From HGM13233 sp964478515 (GTDB lineage Bacteria > Bacillota > Clostridia > Oscillospirales > Ruminococcaceae): a stretch of 64,000 bases of DNA. Positions 7,839 to 16,874 of this stretch are shown here, piece after piece (positions within the stretch are counted from its first letter, which is position 1; each line of letters begins with the position of its first letter). The notes below the pieces were generated by a model that did not search any database, was not told the DNA's origin, and saw only the letters and a program-made list of their open reading frames with translations. The DNA lies in NCBI GenBank assembly GCA_964478515.1, contig CAYZIL010000009.1, forward strand, positions 3,007-67,006, read 5' to 3'. The position numbers and the translations under genes are program-made.

Positions 7839-9059
7839 CTATTCGATTACCTGCTGCAGGTTGTCAAGTTCGGCCATTGCGCTCGCGGCAACATCCTCTG
7901 CCGGGTTGAAAAAAGAACCGTAGCGGAAATATACGACGCCGGCGCAATTATCGTCGTCCATCATCGCGGTGTATTGCCGCGCAATAATGTCTGTATTGCT
8001 TGTCCACTCGCTGAGCCCCGCGTCGCCGGCATAGCTGTCCTCAGTCCCCGCCTTATAAACGGCCAGGGCGACCAGCATATTGACGCTGTCCTCGGTAATT
8101 ATCGCCTGCCACTGTTCGACAGTTGCCGCAAAGGGCTGTGCAGTATTGTCAAAGCCGTAGTACACCTGCGGAATGATGAAGTCAATATAGCCCTTCTCGC
8201 TGCACCAGGTGTTGACGTCGGCATAATCATTATTGATATTGGTGGCAATAACGCCGGAGGGACTGACGCCGAAAAGCTTATTTGCGTCCGCCGACTTTAT
8301 TGCGCTGTATACTGCCGACACCAGCGTGCTGACATTTTCCCGCCGCCACGAGGCGAGGTCCAGCGTGCCGCCGCCGGTAACGTAGGCGTCGTAGTCGGTC
8401 TTGTCAAAAGAGGCCTCGGTCGTCGGGTAAAAATAATCGTCGAAAATTACTCCGGCAATGTCATAATTGTTGACAAGTTCCTCAACTCCGGCCACCACCA
8501 TTTTCTGTACAGTTGCGTTGGCCGGATTAAGGTAGACACTGTCGTTAAAATCTATTACAGAGCGCTCGTCCTGCGAGCGGAGAAAATCGCAGAATGTGGA
8601 ATTATACTCGCCGCTGTTGGCGTTGGCAATCCTGTAAGGGTTGACCCAAGCAAAAACCGTAATGCTGTCCTGCGCGGCCATGGTAATAAACTCCTGCAGC
8701 GGGTCGTACGGAAGCGTTTTGGCATAGTCGCCGGTCACGTAGCGCGACACCGGGTAAACTGTCGAGGTGTACAGCGCGTCGCTGAAAGGTCTTACTTGAA
8801 AAAACACCGTGTTAATATTGAGTGAGCGAAGGTTGGAAAACACCGTTTCCAGGTTAGCGCGGTAGTTTTCCAGCGTGCGTCCGGTAAGGATATTTGTCAA
8901 GTCGAGATAACTCATGAATATGCCGTTGACCTTTTCGCTGCGGGAAAAGACGTCGGCACTGTTATAATCTTCGGCATTCAGCAGCTCGTCTTCACTGCTT
9001 TTGGCGCAGGAGCAAAATACTAAGCAGACGGCAATCAGCAATGCTATGAGTTTTTTCAT
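7839..9059 (-). CDS. GHL10-type glycosyl hydrolase-like lipoprotein (DUF187)
   Basis: A 406-residue exported protein. The N-terminus is a lipoprotein signal peptide (MKKLIALLIAVCLVFCSCAK) with the likely lipidated Cys at the end of the hydrophobic run. The body matches the GHL10 (glycoside hydrolase-like, DUF187) family: NTVFFQVRPFSDALYTS, FAWVNPYRI and GVIFDDYFYP are typical blocks of its TIM barrel. Substrate is unknown; related proteins act at the cell surface. The ATG at 9059 has GGAGG seven bases upstream and is preferred over an upstream in-frame start at 9086. Eight bases separate it from nfnA, so they may be cotranscribed. Confidence 0.8.
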   Translation of the reverse strand: MKKLIALLIAVCLVFCSCAKSSEDELLNAEDYNSADVFSRSEKVNGIFMSYLDLTNILTGRTLENYRANLETVFSNLRSLNINTVFFQVRPFSDALYTSTVYPVSRYVTGDYAKTLPYDPLQEFITMAAQDSITVFAWVNPYRIANANSGEYNSTFCDFLRSQDERSVIDFNDSVYLNPANATVQKMVVAGVEELVNNYDIAGVIFDDYFYPTTEASFDKTDYDAYVTGGGTLDLASWRRENVSTLVSAVYSAIKSADANKLFGVSPSGVIATNINNDYADVNTWCSEKGYIDFIIPQVYYGFDNTAQPFAATVEQWQAIITEDSVNMLVALAVYKAGTEDSYAGDAGLSEWTSNTDIIARQYTAMMDDDNCAGVVYFRYGSFFNPAEDVAASAMAELDNLQQVIE

Positions 9060-9110
9060 TTGTAACCTCCGGGTCTTTTTGAACAATAGGTTAAATCGAA
9101 AACATGATAC

Positions 9111-9138
9111 TTGTCAGTTCTTTTAATTATAGTATAAT
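9111..9138 (+). promoter_or_regulatory. Sigma-A promoter of the phosphoesterase gene
   Basis: TTGTCA (9111-9116) is followed after 16 bases by a perfect TATAAT (9133-9138). The gene's SD (GGAG at 9154-9157) and ATG at 9163 lie downstream. Confidence 0.7.
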
Positions 9139-9162
9139 TATTGGGATGAGTTTGGAGAAATT

Positions 9163-10026
9163 ATGAATAAGTTGATAAAAAACTGCCTGACCATTCTGAT
9201 TGTGCTCGTTTTAGGCGCTGTTTTCGTCTATTATCAAAACAATTACTTGGTGGTTGACAGCTATGATATTTCCTGTGCCGGCGCGCCGGACGGCTGTGTT
9301 ATTGTCCAGTTAAGCGACCTGCACACCAAGTCTTTCGGAAATGAAAACAGCCGGCTGGTAAACAAAGTTGCCGCTCTTTCTCCCGATATAATAATGCTCA
9401 GCGGCGATCTTATTGACGCGCACACGTCGCTTGAGGACGCTGCCGAATACATAAACACTCTGGTGCCGCAGTTGTGCGCGCTGTGTCCAGTATATTATAC
9501 CCTGGGCAACCACGAAATAGAAAGCGCCCCCGATTTTATCTGTGAGCTTGTCGAGCGCGCCGGAGCCGTGGTGCTGCGCAACGAACTGACGTCGGTCGAA
9601 TTTTCTAACGGCTCGTTCAATTTAATAGGCATGTCAGATTTAAATGATTTTAATGACTGGAACAGCGGTCTTGAAACGGCACGCACGCTGTTTTCCCAGC
9701 GATTGGATGAACTGTGCCGGCAAGCGCAGTGCGAAAACGACTACCCGGTTATCCTTTTGACCCACCGGCCCGAACTTGCCGACGTCTACGACCGCTCAGG
9801 CGCGGCGCTGACCTTTTGCGGTCACGCGCACGGCGGTCAAATACGCCTGCCGTTCATCGGCGGCCTAGCAGCGCCGGGACAGGGGTTGTTCCCCAAATAT
9901 ACCGACGGCGTCTACCGGCTTGACAACAGTGAAATGGTCGTCAGCCGCGGTCTTGGCAACAGCGTTTTTCCGCTGCGTCTTTTTAACTATCCGCAAATTG
10001 TCGCGGTAACGCTGCACAGCGAATAA
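9163..10026 (+). CDS. Membrane-anchored metallophosphoesterase, YaeI-like
   Basis: A 287-residue calcineurin-like phosphoesterase with one N-terminal membrane anchor (CLTILIVLVLGAVFVYY). The five metal motifs are visible in order: QLSDLH (about residue 50), SGDLID, GNHEIE, LLTHRPE and GHAHGGQIRLP near residue 220. The last block plus GLFPKYTDGVYR is typical of YaeI/YkuE-type enzymes, some of which act on UDP-sugar-lipid or lipid A precursors; the substrate here is unknown. It is a single gene with its own promoter and converges on the HAD gene, with only six bases between stop codons. Confidence 0.85.
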   Translation: MNKLIKNCLTILIVLVLGAVFVYYQNNYLVVDSYDISCAGAPDGCVIVQLSDLHTKSFGNENSRLVNKVAALSPDIIMLSGDLIDAHTSLEDAAEYINTLVPQLCALCPVYYTLGNHEIESAPDFICELVERAGAVVLRNELTSVEFSNGSFNLIGMSDLNDFNDWNSGLETARTLFSQRLDELCRQAQCENDYPVILLTHRPELADVYDRSGAALTFCGHAHGGQIRLPFIGGLAAPGQGLFPKYTDGVYRLDNSEMVVSRGLGNSVFPLRLFNYPQIVAVTLHSE

Positions 10027-10032
10027 ACAGTT

Positions 10033-10860
10033 TCAGGCAAACTTTTTTTCAACCGCCTGCAAAAACTCGGCGACTCCGCCTTCCATACAGCCGGCAACTA
10101 CTATGTCGGCTTGTTTTTTCACTTCGTTTGGCGCCTCACTTACGGCGCCGGCAAAAGCCGCACCGTCAAGAAGGTCAATATCGTTGTAGTAATCGCCCAC
10201 CGCGCAGGTGTGCGTTTTTTTAATTTGCAGGTACTGCGCCAGCTCGGCGAGCGCGCTCTTTTTGCCTATTTTGTGGGGCAGCAGCTCGCAGTAAATGTCG
10301 TTTGTGCGGTATATATCAACGCTGCGCCAACGGCGGTCGCTTTTTTGCCGCGACGCGACATAGTCCAATATTTTCGTAATTACTGGAGCCTCAGCCGCAA
10401 AAAGCGCTTTCAGCCACCCCTGCGGCAGCAGCTCAAGCGCGCCGCTGGTAAAGGTCTGGCGCTCAATATTTATGTGGTATTCGGTCTGTTCGTTCATGCG
10501 CACAACGCACAGCTTATCCTCAAACATGACCTCGGCGCCGCATTCGGGAAATTCCCGCATTATCTCAGCAATAAGTTCGCGCACTACACCGTCAAGATAG
10601 TGCACGCGCACGAATTTTTGGGCGGCAAAATCGTATATCGCGGCGCCGTTATATACTATTGCCGGCGCACTGACGGCAATGTTGTTTAAGTAGCGCGACA
10701 CAGACTCCGCCGTGCGCCCGCTGGCAAAAGTAAATTTGCCACCCAAAGACGCAAAGCGCTCAACTGCCTCAATATTTTTTTGGGGCACGCCTCTTTCGGC
10801 CGACAAAAAAGTGCCGTCAATGTCGCTGACAACCAGCACTCCGGAAAGATCTGCTTGCAT
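10033..10860 (-). CDS. Cof-type HAD-IIB family phosphatase
   Basis: A 275-residue cytoplasmic HAD phosphatase. Motif I is VVSDIDGTFLS at residue 11-20 (nucleophile and acid-base Asp), motif II is TFASGRT, and motif IV is AVGDYYNDIDLLDGA near residue 220, preceded by the motif III Lys. A cap domain of about 100 residues lies in the middle, as in Cof-like enzymes that dephosphorylate sugar phosphates or flavin/PLP intermediates. The precise substrate cannot be read from sequence. It is the third gene after lspA and rluD, starting three bases after the rluD stop. Confidence 0.82.
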   Translation of the reverse strand: MQADLSGVLVVSDIDGTFLSAERGVPQKNIEAVERFASLGGKFTFASGRTAESVSRYLNNIAVSAPAIVYNGAAIYDFAAQKFVRVHYLDGVVRELIAEIMREFPECGAEVMFEDKLCVVRMNEQTEYHINIERQTFTSGALELLPQGWLKALFAAEAPVITKILDYVASRQKSDRRWRSVDIYRTNDIYCELLPHKIGKKSALAELAQYLQIKKTHTCAVGDYYNDIDLLDGAAFAGAVSEAPNEVKKQADIVVAGCMEGGVAEFLQAVEKKFA

Positions 10861-10863
10861 TCT

Positions 10864-11793
10864 TTACTCCGATATAGTTTTAATAAATTTCGTAAAGTAG
10901 TCGGGTAAGGGTGAAGTAAACTCCAGCCGCTCGCCGCTGCGCGGGTGGACAAAACCGAGCGTGCGCGCGTGCAGACACTGTCCGTGCAGTTGCGGCTCGC
11001 ACCCGCGCGGGCCGTACACCTGGTCGCCGGCAAGCGGGTGGCCAATATAGGCCATGTGCACGCGTATTTGGTGGGTGCGTCCGGTCTGCAGTCGGCAGGT
11101 TATATGGGTAAAGCCCCACAAGGGAGCTATAACGTCGTAATTTGTGACGGCCTCTTTTGAATTTTTACCGGTAACACAGAATTTTTTTCGGTCTTTTTCG
11201 CTGCGCCCTATCGGTTCGTCAATAACTCCGCCGCTGCTCAGCAGACCGCGCACCACTGCCTCGTACTGCCGCGTAAAGGTGTGCTCTGCTAATTGCTGCG
11301 CCAGCGAGCGGTGCGCAAAATCGTTTTTGGCAACTATCAGTAATCCGCTGGTATCCTTGTCAATACGGTGGACAATTCCGGGCCGCAGCACGCCGTTTAT
11401 ACCCGAAAGCGACGAGCCGCAGTGCCAAAGCAGCGCGTTTACCAGTGTACCGTCTGCGTTGCCGGGCGCCGGGTGAACGACCATCCCTTTGGGCTTGTTT
11501 ACGACTATAACGTCGTCGTCCTCAAAAACTATCTCAAGCGGAATATTTTGCGCTTCGGCGCGCAGAACTGCGGCCGGCGGCAGAGTTACTGAAACATTCT
11601 CGCCTGCTGCAAGACGTCTGTTTTTCGCGACGACCTTTCCGTTTACAAGAACCAGCCCCTGCTCTGTCAGCTGTTGAATATATGTGCGCGACAGCTCGCG
11701 CTTCGACTCCTTTGCCATTGCCGCACTTACAAATCTGTCAACGCGCTCGTCGGCGTCGGCGTCGCTCACATTGAATAAATATTCGGCGCTCAT
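10864..11793 (-). CDS. rluD: RluD-type 23S rRNA pseudouridine synthase
   Basis: A 309-residue RluA-family enzyme. An S4 RNA-binding domain (about residue 15-75, RVDRFVSAAMA to VLVNGKVVAKNRRL) precedes the catalytic domain with the signature HRIDKDTSGLLIVAKN, which carries the catalytic Asp, and a late GRTHQIRVHMAYIGHPLAGD block. The position directly after lspA matches RluD-like ylyB of Bacillus. Its ATG overlaps the lspA stop (ATGA at 11790-11793). Confidence 0.88.
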   Translation of the reverse strand: MSAEYLFNVSDADADERVDRFVSAAMAKESKRELSRTYIQQLTEQGLVLVNGKVVAKNRRLAAGENVSVTLPPAAVLRAEAQNIPLEIVFEDDDVIVVNKPKGMVVHPAPGNADGTLVNALLWHCGSSLSGINGVLRPGIVHRIDKDTSGLLIVAKNDFAHRSLAQQLAEHTFTRQYEAVVRGLLSSGGVIDEPIGRSEKDRKKFCVTGKNSKEAVTNYDVIAPLWGFTHITCRLQTGRTHQIRVHMAYIGHPLAGDQVYGPRGCEPQLHGQCLHARTLGFVHPRSGERLEFTSPLPDYFTKFIKTISE

Positions 11794-12257
11794 GCCGACT
11801 GCTCGCCGGCAGGTTTCTTTTTGTCGAAGAACAAAATACCGACGATAACCGCCGCGGCGCCGACATTTATCATCATGTCCGCAAAATTGAACACGGCGAA
11901 ATTCACAAACAGCAATTCAATGTAATCTACGACATAGCCAATATAGACCCGGTCGTAAAGGTTGCCGAAACCGCCGGCAACTATAAGAATCAGTCCCGCC
12001 CTTACCAGCCAGTGCTCCGGTTTGCGAAACAGTAAAATATACAGCAATACGCACATTACGGCCACTGTAAATATCGCCAAGAGCGCCGTCTTTTGGGCAA
12101 ATATGCCGAAAGCGGCGCCGGTATTCTCTACATAGCGCAGACCGAGAAAACCGCCAATCAATGTCAGCGGGCCGTCGGCCAACAGTGCGGTCATCGCCAC
12201 TTTCAGCGCCCGGTCTGCCGCCGTCAGCAGCAAAACGACCAGTAGTGTCTTTATCAC
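11790..12257 (-). CDS. lspA: Lipoprotein signal peptidase (signal peptidase II)
   Basis: A 155-residue membrane aspartyl protease that cleaves prolipoproteins. Four membrane spans, the ENTGAAFGIF block, GGFGNLYDRVYIGYVVDY (first catalytic Asp) and FAVFNFADMMINVG (second catalytic Asp) are all present. A longer frame reaches 12320, but GTG at 12257 is chosen because GGAGG ends five bases before it and the family length fits. The upstream region holds a strong terminator (12281-12321) only about 23 bases from the start codon, leaving almost no room for a promoter of its own. Confidence 0.9.
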   Translation of the reverse strand: MIKTLLVVLLLTAADRALKVAMTALLADGPLTLIGGFLGLRYVENTGAAFGIFAQKTALLAIFTVAVMCVLLYILLFRKPEHWLVRAGLILIVAGGFGNLYDRVYIGYVVDYIELLFVNFAVFNFADMMINVGAAAVIVGILFFDKKKPAGEQSA

Positions 12258-12280
12258 GCCGCCCTCCAAAACAAATAAAT

Positions 12281-12321
12281 AAAAAAATTGATTTGCGGCG
12301 TATGCAGGCATACGCCGCAAA
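12281..12321 (-). terminator. Intrinsic terminator between ileS and lspA
   Basis: A perfect 14-bp stem (12292-12305 with 12308-12321, two-base loop) is followed on the minus strand by TCAATTTTTTT. It lies 23 bases after the ileS stop. Confidence 0.85.
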
Positions 12322-12344
12322 TATACATTTTGCTGATTTTAAGC

Positions 12345-15134
12345 TCAGCCGATTATTTCCGCACAGCGCGCGCACAGCGTGGGGTGGCGCGCATCGCTGC
12401 CGACAGTAGTGCTGCGGCTCCAGCAGCGCTCGCATTTTTCTCCGTCTGCCACGGCCACGTCAAAAGACGTCGCCGCGTCCTCAGATTTATACTTGCCGAC
12501 GCCGCCCTTTTCTATTTCAACTTGCGAAACTATCAGTATATGCGGCAGCAGCTGTTTTTCGCCGCTGAGGAAATCGAACGTCTCGTTCTCGGCGTGTATA
12601 ATGAGCTTCGCTTCCAAAGACGCGCCAATAACCTTGGCGCCGCGCGCCTCTTCAAGCGCTTTTTGTACGTCTGCGCGCAGGTTCAAAAGCCGCTCGAAAC
12701 GCAGTTTTTGCGCGTCGTCAAAAGCGACGTCAAGCTGCTCGGGCATGCTGTTGAGCATGACAGACCCAGCGTTAAGCGTGCCGTCCATCGGCAGGAACTT
12801 CCAAATCTCCTCGCAGGTGAACGCCAATATCGGCGCCATCAGTCTGGTAATGGCGCTCAAAACCAGGTAGATTGCAGTCTGGGCGCTGCGGCGGGTAACG
12901 CTGTCTGTTTTTTCGACATACAAGCGGTCCTTGATGATATCGAGATAAAAGTTTGACATATCCACAACGCAGAAATTGTGCAGCGCATGGAACACGCCGT
13001 GGAACTCATAAGCGTCGTAATCAGCCAGCGCCTGCGCGCGCACCTCGTTGAGCCGGTTGAGCGCCCAGCGGTCGATGTCGTGCAGCTCGCTCAGCGCGAC
13101 CATATCCTTTTTGGGGTCGAAATCGCCGAGATTGCCGAGAATAAAGCGGGCTGTGTTGCGTATTTTTCTGTAAGCCTCGCAGAGCTGTTTTAGTATTTCA
13201 TTGGAGATACGCACATCTGTCTGGTAGTCGGACGACGCAACCCAAAGCCGCAGAATATCCGCGCCGTACTTGTCAATTATCTCCTCCGGCACAATACCGT
13301 TGCCGAGCGATTTGCTCATTTTGCGGCCATCGCCGTCAACGACCCAGCCGTGGCTGAGCACTTCGCGGTAAGGGGCGCGGCCTTTACAGGCTACCGACGT
13401 CAGCAGTGACGACTGGAACCAGCCGCGGTACTGGTCGGAACCCTCCATATACATGTCGCAGGGCCATTTCATGTCCGGCCAGTCGCGCAGCACGGTGAAG
13501 TGAGTGCTGCCCGAGTCAAACCAGACGTCCATAATGTTGTCGTCTTTGGTAAACTCGCGGCCGCCGCACTCGCAGACAAGTCCCTCGGGAACAAGTTCCT
13601 CGTCGCTGTACTTAAACCAGGCGTCAGAGCCCTCTTTGGCAAATAGGTCGGCTACCTTGTTTATAATGGCGTCGTTGATGTGGTATTTACCGCATTTATT
13701 GCAGTAAAACGCCGGTATCGGCACGCCCCAGGTGCGCTGACGCGAAATGCACCAGTCTCTGCGGTCGCGAACCATGCCGGTGATGCGGTCTTTTGCCCAC
13801 GCCGGCGTCCACTTAACTTCGTTAATAGCCTTGACGGTCTCATCCTTAAAATCGTCAACCGAGCAGAACCACTGTTCGGTGGCGCGGAAGAGAATCGGTT
13901 TTTTGCAGCGCCAGCAGTGCGGGTACTGGTGGACTATGCGCTTCATAGCCATAAGGTGCCCGGTCTGTTTCATGTGCTGTGCAATCTTTTCGTTAGCCTG
14001 CGCGGTAGTCAGTCCGACAAACATTTCGCCGGCCTCGTCTGTCAACCGGCCGTGCTCGTCTACCGGAACAATGACCGGCAGTTCGGGATAAAAGTCCCGG
14101 CACACTTCAAAGTCCTCTACGCCGTGTCCGGGCGCGGTGTGCACGCAGCCGGTGCCGCTTTCAAGCGTGACGTGGTCGCCGAGAATTACGAGCGAGTCGC
14201 GCTCAAGGAAGGGATGGCGCGCCTTGCAGCGCTCAAAATCCCTGCCGTCGGCAGTAGCCACCGTCTCGTACTCGGTTATTCCGGCCGCAGCCATGGTCTC
14301 GTCGCGCAGCGCCGTGGCAGTGACATAGTATTCGTCGCCCGCCTTGGTGACGGTATACTCAAGCTTTGGGCCGAGACATATTGCCACGTTGCCGGGTATA
14401 GTCCATGTCGTAGTGGTCCAAATAATGAAATAGCACTTGTCTGCGGGGACGCCGAGCTTTTTGAATATCCCGTTGTCTTCACAAACGGGAAAGCGCACAT
14501 AGATAGAATCGCACGGGTCGTCGCTGTACTCTATTTCGGCCTCGGCCAGCGCGGTGCAGCAGTCGGCGCACCAGTAGACTGCTTTTTTGCCCTTGTAAAT
14601 GTACCCCTTTTTCGCCATCTCTCCGAAAACGCGAATCTGCTGCGCTTCGAACTCGTGGCGCAACGTTAAATAGGGGTTGTCCCACTCTCCGAGCACGCCC
14701 AGACGCTTAAACTGTTCGCGCTGAACGTCGACATAGTGCAGCGCGTATTCCTTGCAGGCCTTGCGTACTGACAGCGGGTCGCGGCTGCCGTTTTCAGCGG
14801 CAATCTTTTTCATCGCCTTGAGTTCAATGGGCAGTCCGTGGGTGTCCCAGCCGGGCACATAGGGCGCTTTATAACCGCTGAGATTCTTGTAGCGCACCAG
14901 TATGTCCTTAATGACCTTATTCATCGCCGTGCCGAGATGTATGCCGTTGTTGGCATACGGCGGTCCGTCGTGCAAGACCCACAGCGGCTTGCCGTCGTTG
15001 TTGGCAATTATTTTGTGGTAGAGATCCTCATCGTACCATTCCTTGAGCATCTGTGGCTCTCTTTCAGGCAGCGACGCTCTCATCTGGAAGTCTGTCTTGG
15101 GAAGATTCAGTGTTTTATTATAATCCTGCGCCAA
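12345..15134 (-). CDS. ileS: Isoleucyl-tRNA synthetase
   Basis: A 929-residue class Ia synthetase. The HIGH-type motif is PPYANNGIHLGTA near residue 58-70, the KMSKS motif is KMSKSLGNG near residue 605, and a C-terminal zinc site (CERCWSRS and LCARC) typical of bacterial-type IleS closes the protein. The start is TTG at 15134: the preceding GAGGGG and the family-conserved YNKTLNLPKTDFQMRA opening support it over the later ATG at 15083. It directly follows divIVA, as in Bacillus. No T-box leader fits in the 25-base gap upstream. Confidence 0.97.
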   Translation of the reverse strand: MAQDYNKTLNLPKTDFQMRASLPEREPQMLKEWYDEDLYHKIIANNDGKPLWVLHDGPPYANNGIHLGTAMNKVIKDILVRYKNLSGYKAPYVPGWDTHGLPIELKAMKKIAAENGSRDPLSVRKACKEYALHYVDVQREQFKRLGVLGEWDNPYLTLRHEFEAQQIRVFGEMAKKGYIYKGKKAVYWCADCCTALAEAEIEYSDDPCDSIYVRFPVCEDNGIFKKLGVPADKCYFIIWTTTTWTIPGNVAICLGPKLEYTVTKAGDEYYVTATALRDETMAAAGITEYETVATADGRDFERCKARHPFLERDSLVILGDHVTLESGTGCVHTAPGHGVEDFEVCRDFYPELPVIVPVDEHGRLTDEAGEMFVGLTTAQANEKIAQHMKQTGHLMAMKRIVHQYPHCWRCKKPILFRATEQWFCSVDDFKDETVKAINEVKWTPAWAKDRITGMVRDRRDWCISRQRTWGVPIPAFYCNKCGKYHINDAIINKVADLFAKEGSDAWFKYSDEELVPEGLVCECGGREFTKDDNIMDVWFDSGSTHFTVLRDWPDMKWPCDMYMEGSDQYRGWFQSSLLTSVACKGRAPYREVLSHGWVVDGDGRKMSKSLGNGIVPEEIIDKYGADILRLWVASSDYQTDVRISNEILKQLCEAYRKIRNTARFILGNLGDFDPKKDMVALSELHDIDRWALNRLNEVRAQALADYDAYEFHGVFHALHNFCVVDMSNFYLDIIKDRLYVEKTDSVTRRSAQTAIYLVLSAITRLMAPILAFTCEEIWKFLPMDGTLNAGSVMLNSMPEQLDVAFDDAQKLRFERLLNLRADVQKALEEARGAKVIGASLEAKLIIHAENETFDFLSGEKQLLPHILIVSQVEIEKGGVGKYKSEDAATSFDVAVADGEKCERCWSRSTTVGSDARHPTLCARCAEIIG

Positions 15135-15159
15135 TTCTGTTTACCCCTCGCAATATCAA

Positions 15160-16115
15160 TCAGAACTTAAAGTTTTCGCCGAAATCGAGATTTTGGAACT
15201 TCTCCGGTATGGCCGGCTCGTCGCTGTCCTGCGGCTGTGCCGGCGCGTTGGCTGTAAAAATATCCTGCGGCTGTTCAGCTGCTGCGGGCATTTGCTGCGG
15301 CTGAGCTATTGGGAACGCATTCGGTTGTGTCTGCGCCGGTTCAGCTTGCGGCTGCACTGTTTGCGCCTCAAATTGAGTATTCTGCGGTACTTCTGCCGCT
15401 TGCGCTTGGGCATTGAGATTGCCGAAGCTTATCTGCTGGACGGCAGGCTGTTGCACGGAAATGTTTTCCATGAACGACATTTGTGAGCCAATGCTCGCGT
15501 TTTCGGCCGGCTGCGGCGCNNNNNNNNNNNNNNNNNNNNNNNNNNNNNNNNNNNNNNNNNNNNNNNNNNNNNNNNNNNNNNNNNNNNNNNNNNNNNNNNN
15601 NNNNNNNNNNNNNNNNNNNCCGGCTGCGGCGCTTGTTCTGCCGGCGCAGCAATGTCCTGCTGCGGCATTTCCGGCTCGGGCAGCGCGCTGATTAAATCGA
15701 GATGTTCTTTATAAAGGCTGAGTATCTCGGTTTTAAATTTTGCCACCTCCGCGCGCAGCTTGGCAAGACTCAGCTCCTCGCGCTCAACGCGCGAATGCGC
15801 CGACTCAACAATTTTTTCCGCCTTAATATTCGCGTCACGCATAAGGATTTCAGCTTTCTGCTTCGCTTCTTGCAAAACAGAGTCGCCCATCTTCTGCGCT
15901 CCGAGCAGAGCGTTGCGGATTTTGTCCTCGTCGCCGCGATATTCCTCGAGCTTGCCGGCAAGAAACATCATTTTCTGCTCAAGCTCGTTTTTCTCCACCG
16001 TCATTACATCGACTTGATCGGCGATGCGTTCCAGCAAAGCGTCGACCTCGTCGGGATTGTAGCCGCGCATTATCTTGCTGAACTCCGCATCACGGATCTC
16101 TTTTGATGTGATCAT
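15160..16115 (-). CDS. divIVA: DivIVA domain protein (interrupted by an assembly gap)
   Basis: The 5' part (16115 down to 15620) encodes a DivIVA/GpsB-type N-terminus (EIRDAEFSKIMRGYNPDEVD) followed by a long coiled coil to about residue 150 and an Ala/Pro/Gln linker. The 3' part (15519 down to 15160) continues with a P/Q/A-rich tail ending GENFKF. The two parts are in different frames only because the gap is padded to exactly 100 N; both sides are open and both reach the gap with an APQP-coding stretch. DivIVA marks curved membrane at poles and septa and recruits division or chromosome-anchoring partners. ATG at 16115 has GGAGGTCACT directly upstream. It lies between ylmH and ileS, as usual. 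Confidence 0.85.
15520..15619. other. Assembly gap of 100 N inside divIVA
   Basis: A run of exactly 100 N, the usual placeholder for a scaffold gap of unknown size. Both flanks carry the same 13-base sequence ending CGGCTGCGGCGC (15507-15519 and 15620-15632), so the gap sits in a tandem repeat encoding Ala-Pro-Gln-Pro. If the gene is intact the true gap length must leave remainder 2 on division by 3. Confidence 0.9.
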
Positions 16116-16126
16116 AGTGACCTCCG

Positions 16127-16762
16127 TTAATATTTAAAAATATCGACAAAAAGCCGATCTTTGGCACTTTTACCGCTGATTTCACCGATACCGAATTTGC
16201 CGTACCCGCGAATAATCAGCGTGCTTTTCGGGGCGATTTGCCGCGCGGCTGACGTGAGCAACTCGCCGCAGACGCTCACGGTCTCGGACTGGATAAGCTC
16301 CTTGGCAAACGCCCTGTTTTTATGCAGTACAGCCGCCACAAGGCAGTCGGCCCGCAGCGACACTACGTTTACAGTAACACGTTCCGGTTCGGAAGTCGCT
16401 ATTTTTGCAGTGTCACAGCTCGTCTCGCTGACGCGAACGCCGCACCTGCCGACCGTATGTAATTCGTCTGTTATCAGGCGCACCGCCTGCCGCAGCGCAA
16501 AAAGCGTGCAGCCGCTGTCGTCGACTGCCAGGTCGCCGACCAGCTCGCGCTTTATGCCTAACGACATAAGCGCGCCCAAATAGTCGCGGTGCGAAAGCGG
16601 CGCGCGCGCAAGGTTGTCTATGCGCACCGCCGCCAGCGGATAAGTCTCGCTCGCCACTTGTATTTCGGGCGGGCTGAACGCCACGACTTGTCTTTCGGCT
16701 TTTTCGTAACCACCGAACTCGCCGCAGCTTACACCGAGGCGCCGCGCGGTGTTTACGACCAT
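16127..16762 (-). CDS. ylmH: YlmH-like S4 RNA-binding protein
   Basis: From the ATG at 16762 this is 211 residues, with an RNA-binding S4 domain at the C-terminus (AKELIQSETVSVCGEL to KDRLFVDIFKY), as in YlmH of the division cluster, which has been linked to ribosome rescue. However, the same frame stays open upstream to 16912 and encodes family-like residues (RVRFSN-type block: KVRFSNFLDESDRQ just before the ATG; EEKRALVSRARDL further up), so the true protein is probably about 35-39 residues longer. No ATG, GTG or TTG exists in that extension. Possible starts are ATT at 16879 or CTG at 16849 (GAGG nine bases upstream). It lies between sepF and divIVA. Confidence 0.75.
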   Translation of the reverse strand: MVVNTARRLGVSCGEFGGYEKAERQVVAFSPPEIQVASETYPLAAVRIDNLARAPLSHRDYLGALMSLGIKRELVGDLAVDDSGCTLFALRQAVRLITDELHTVGRCGVRVSETSCDTAKIATSEPERVTVNVVSLRADCLVAAVLHKNRAFAKELIQSETVSVCGELLTSAARQIAPKSTLIIRGYGKFGIGEISGKSAKDRLFVDIFKY

Positions 16763-16874
16763 CTGCCGGTCGCTCTCGTCCAGAAAATTACTGAAGCGAA
16801 CCTTGCCGTTAAGGGCCGCGCCGGCAAGGTCGCGCGCTCTGCTTACCAGCGCGCGCTTTTCCTCGCTTTGGTAA

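Noticed and set aside
15135..15159. T-box leader for ileS
   Set aside because: Only 25 bases separate divIVA and ileS, with no room for specifier and antiterminator structures.
15160..15480. Separate small P/Q-rich protein gene after divIVA
   Set aside because: Its frame continues open into the N gap with the same APQP coding as the divIVA side; it is the divIVA C-terminus shifted by the artificial 100-N padding.
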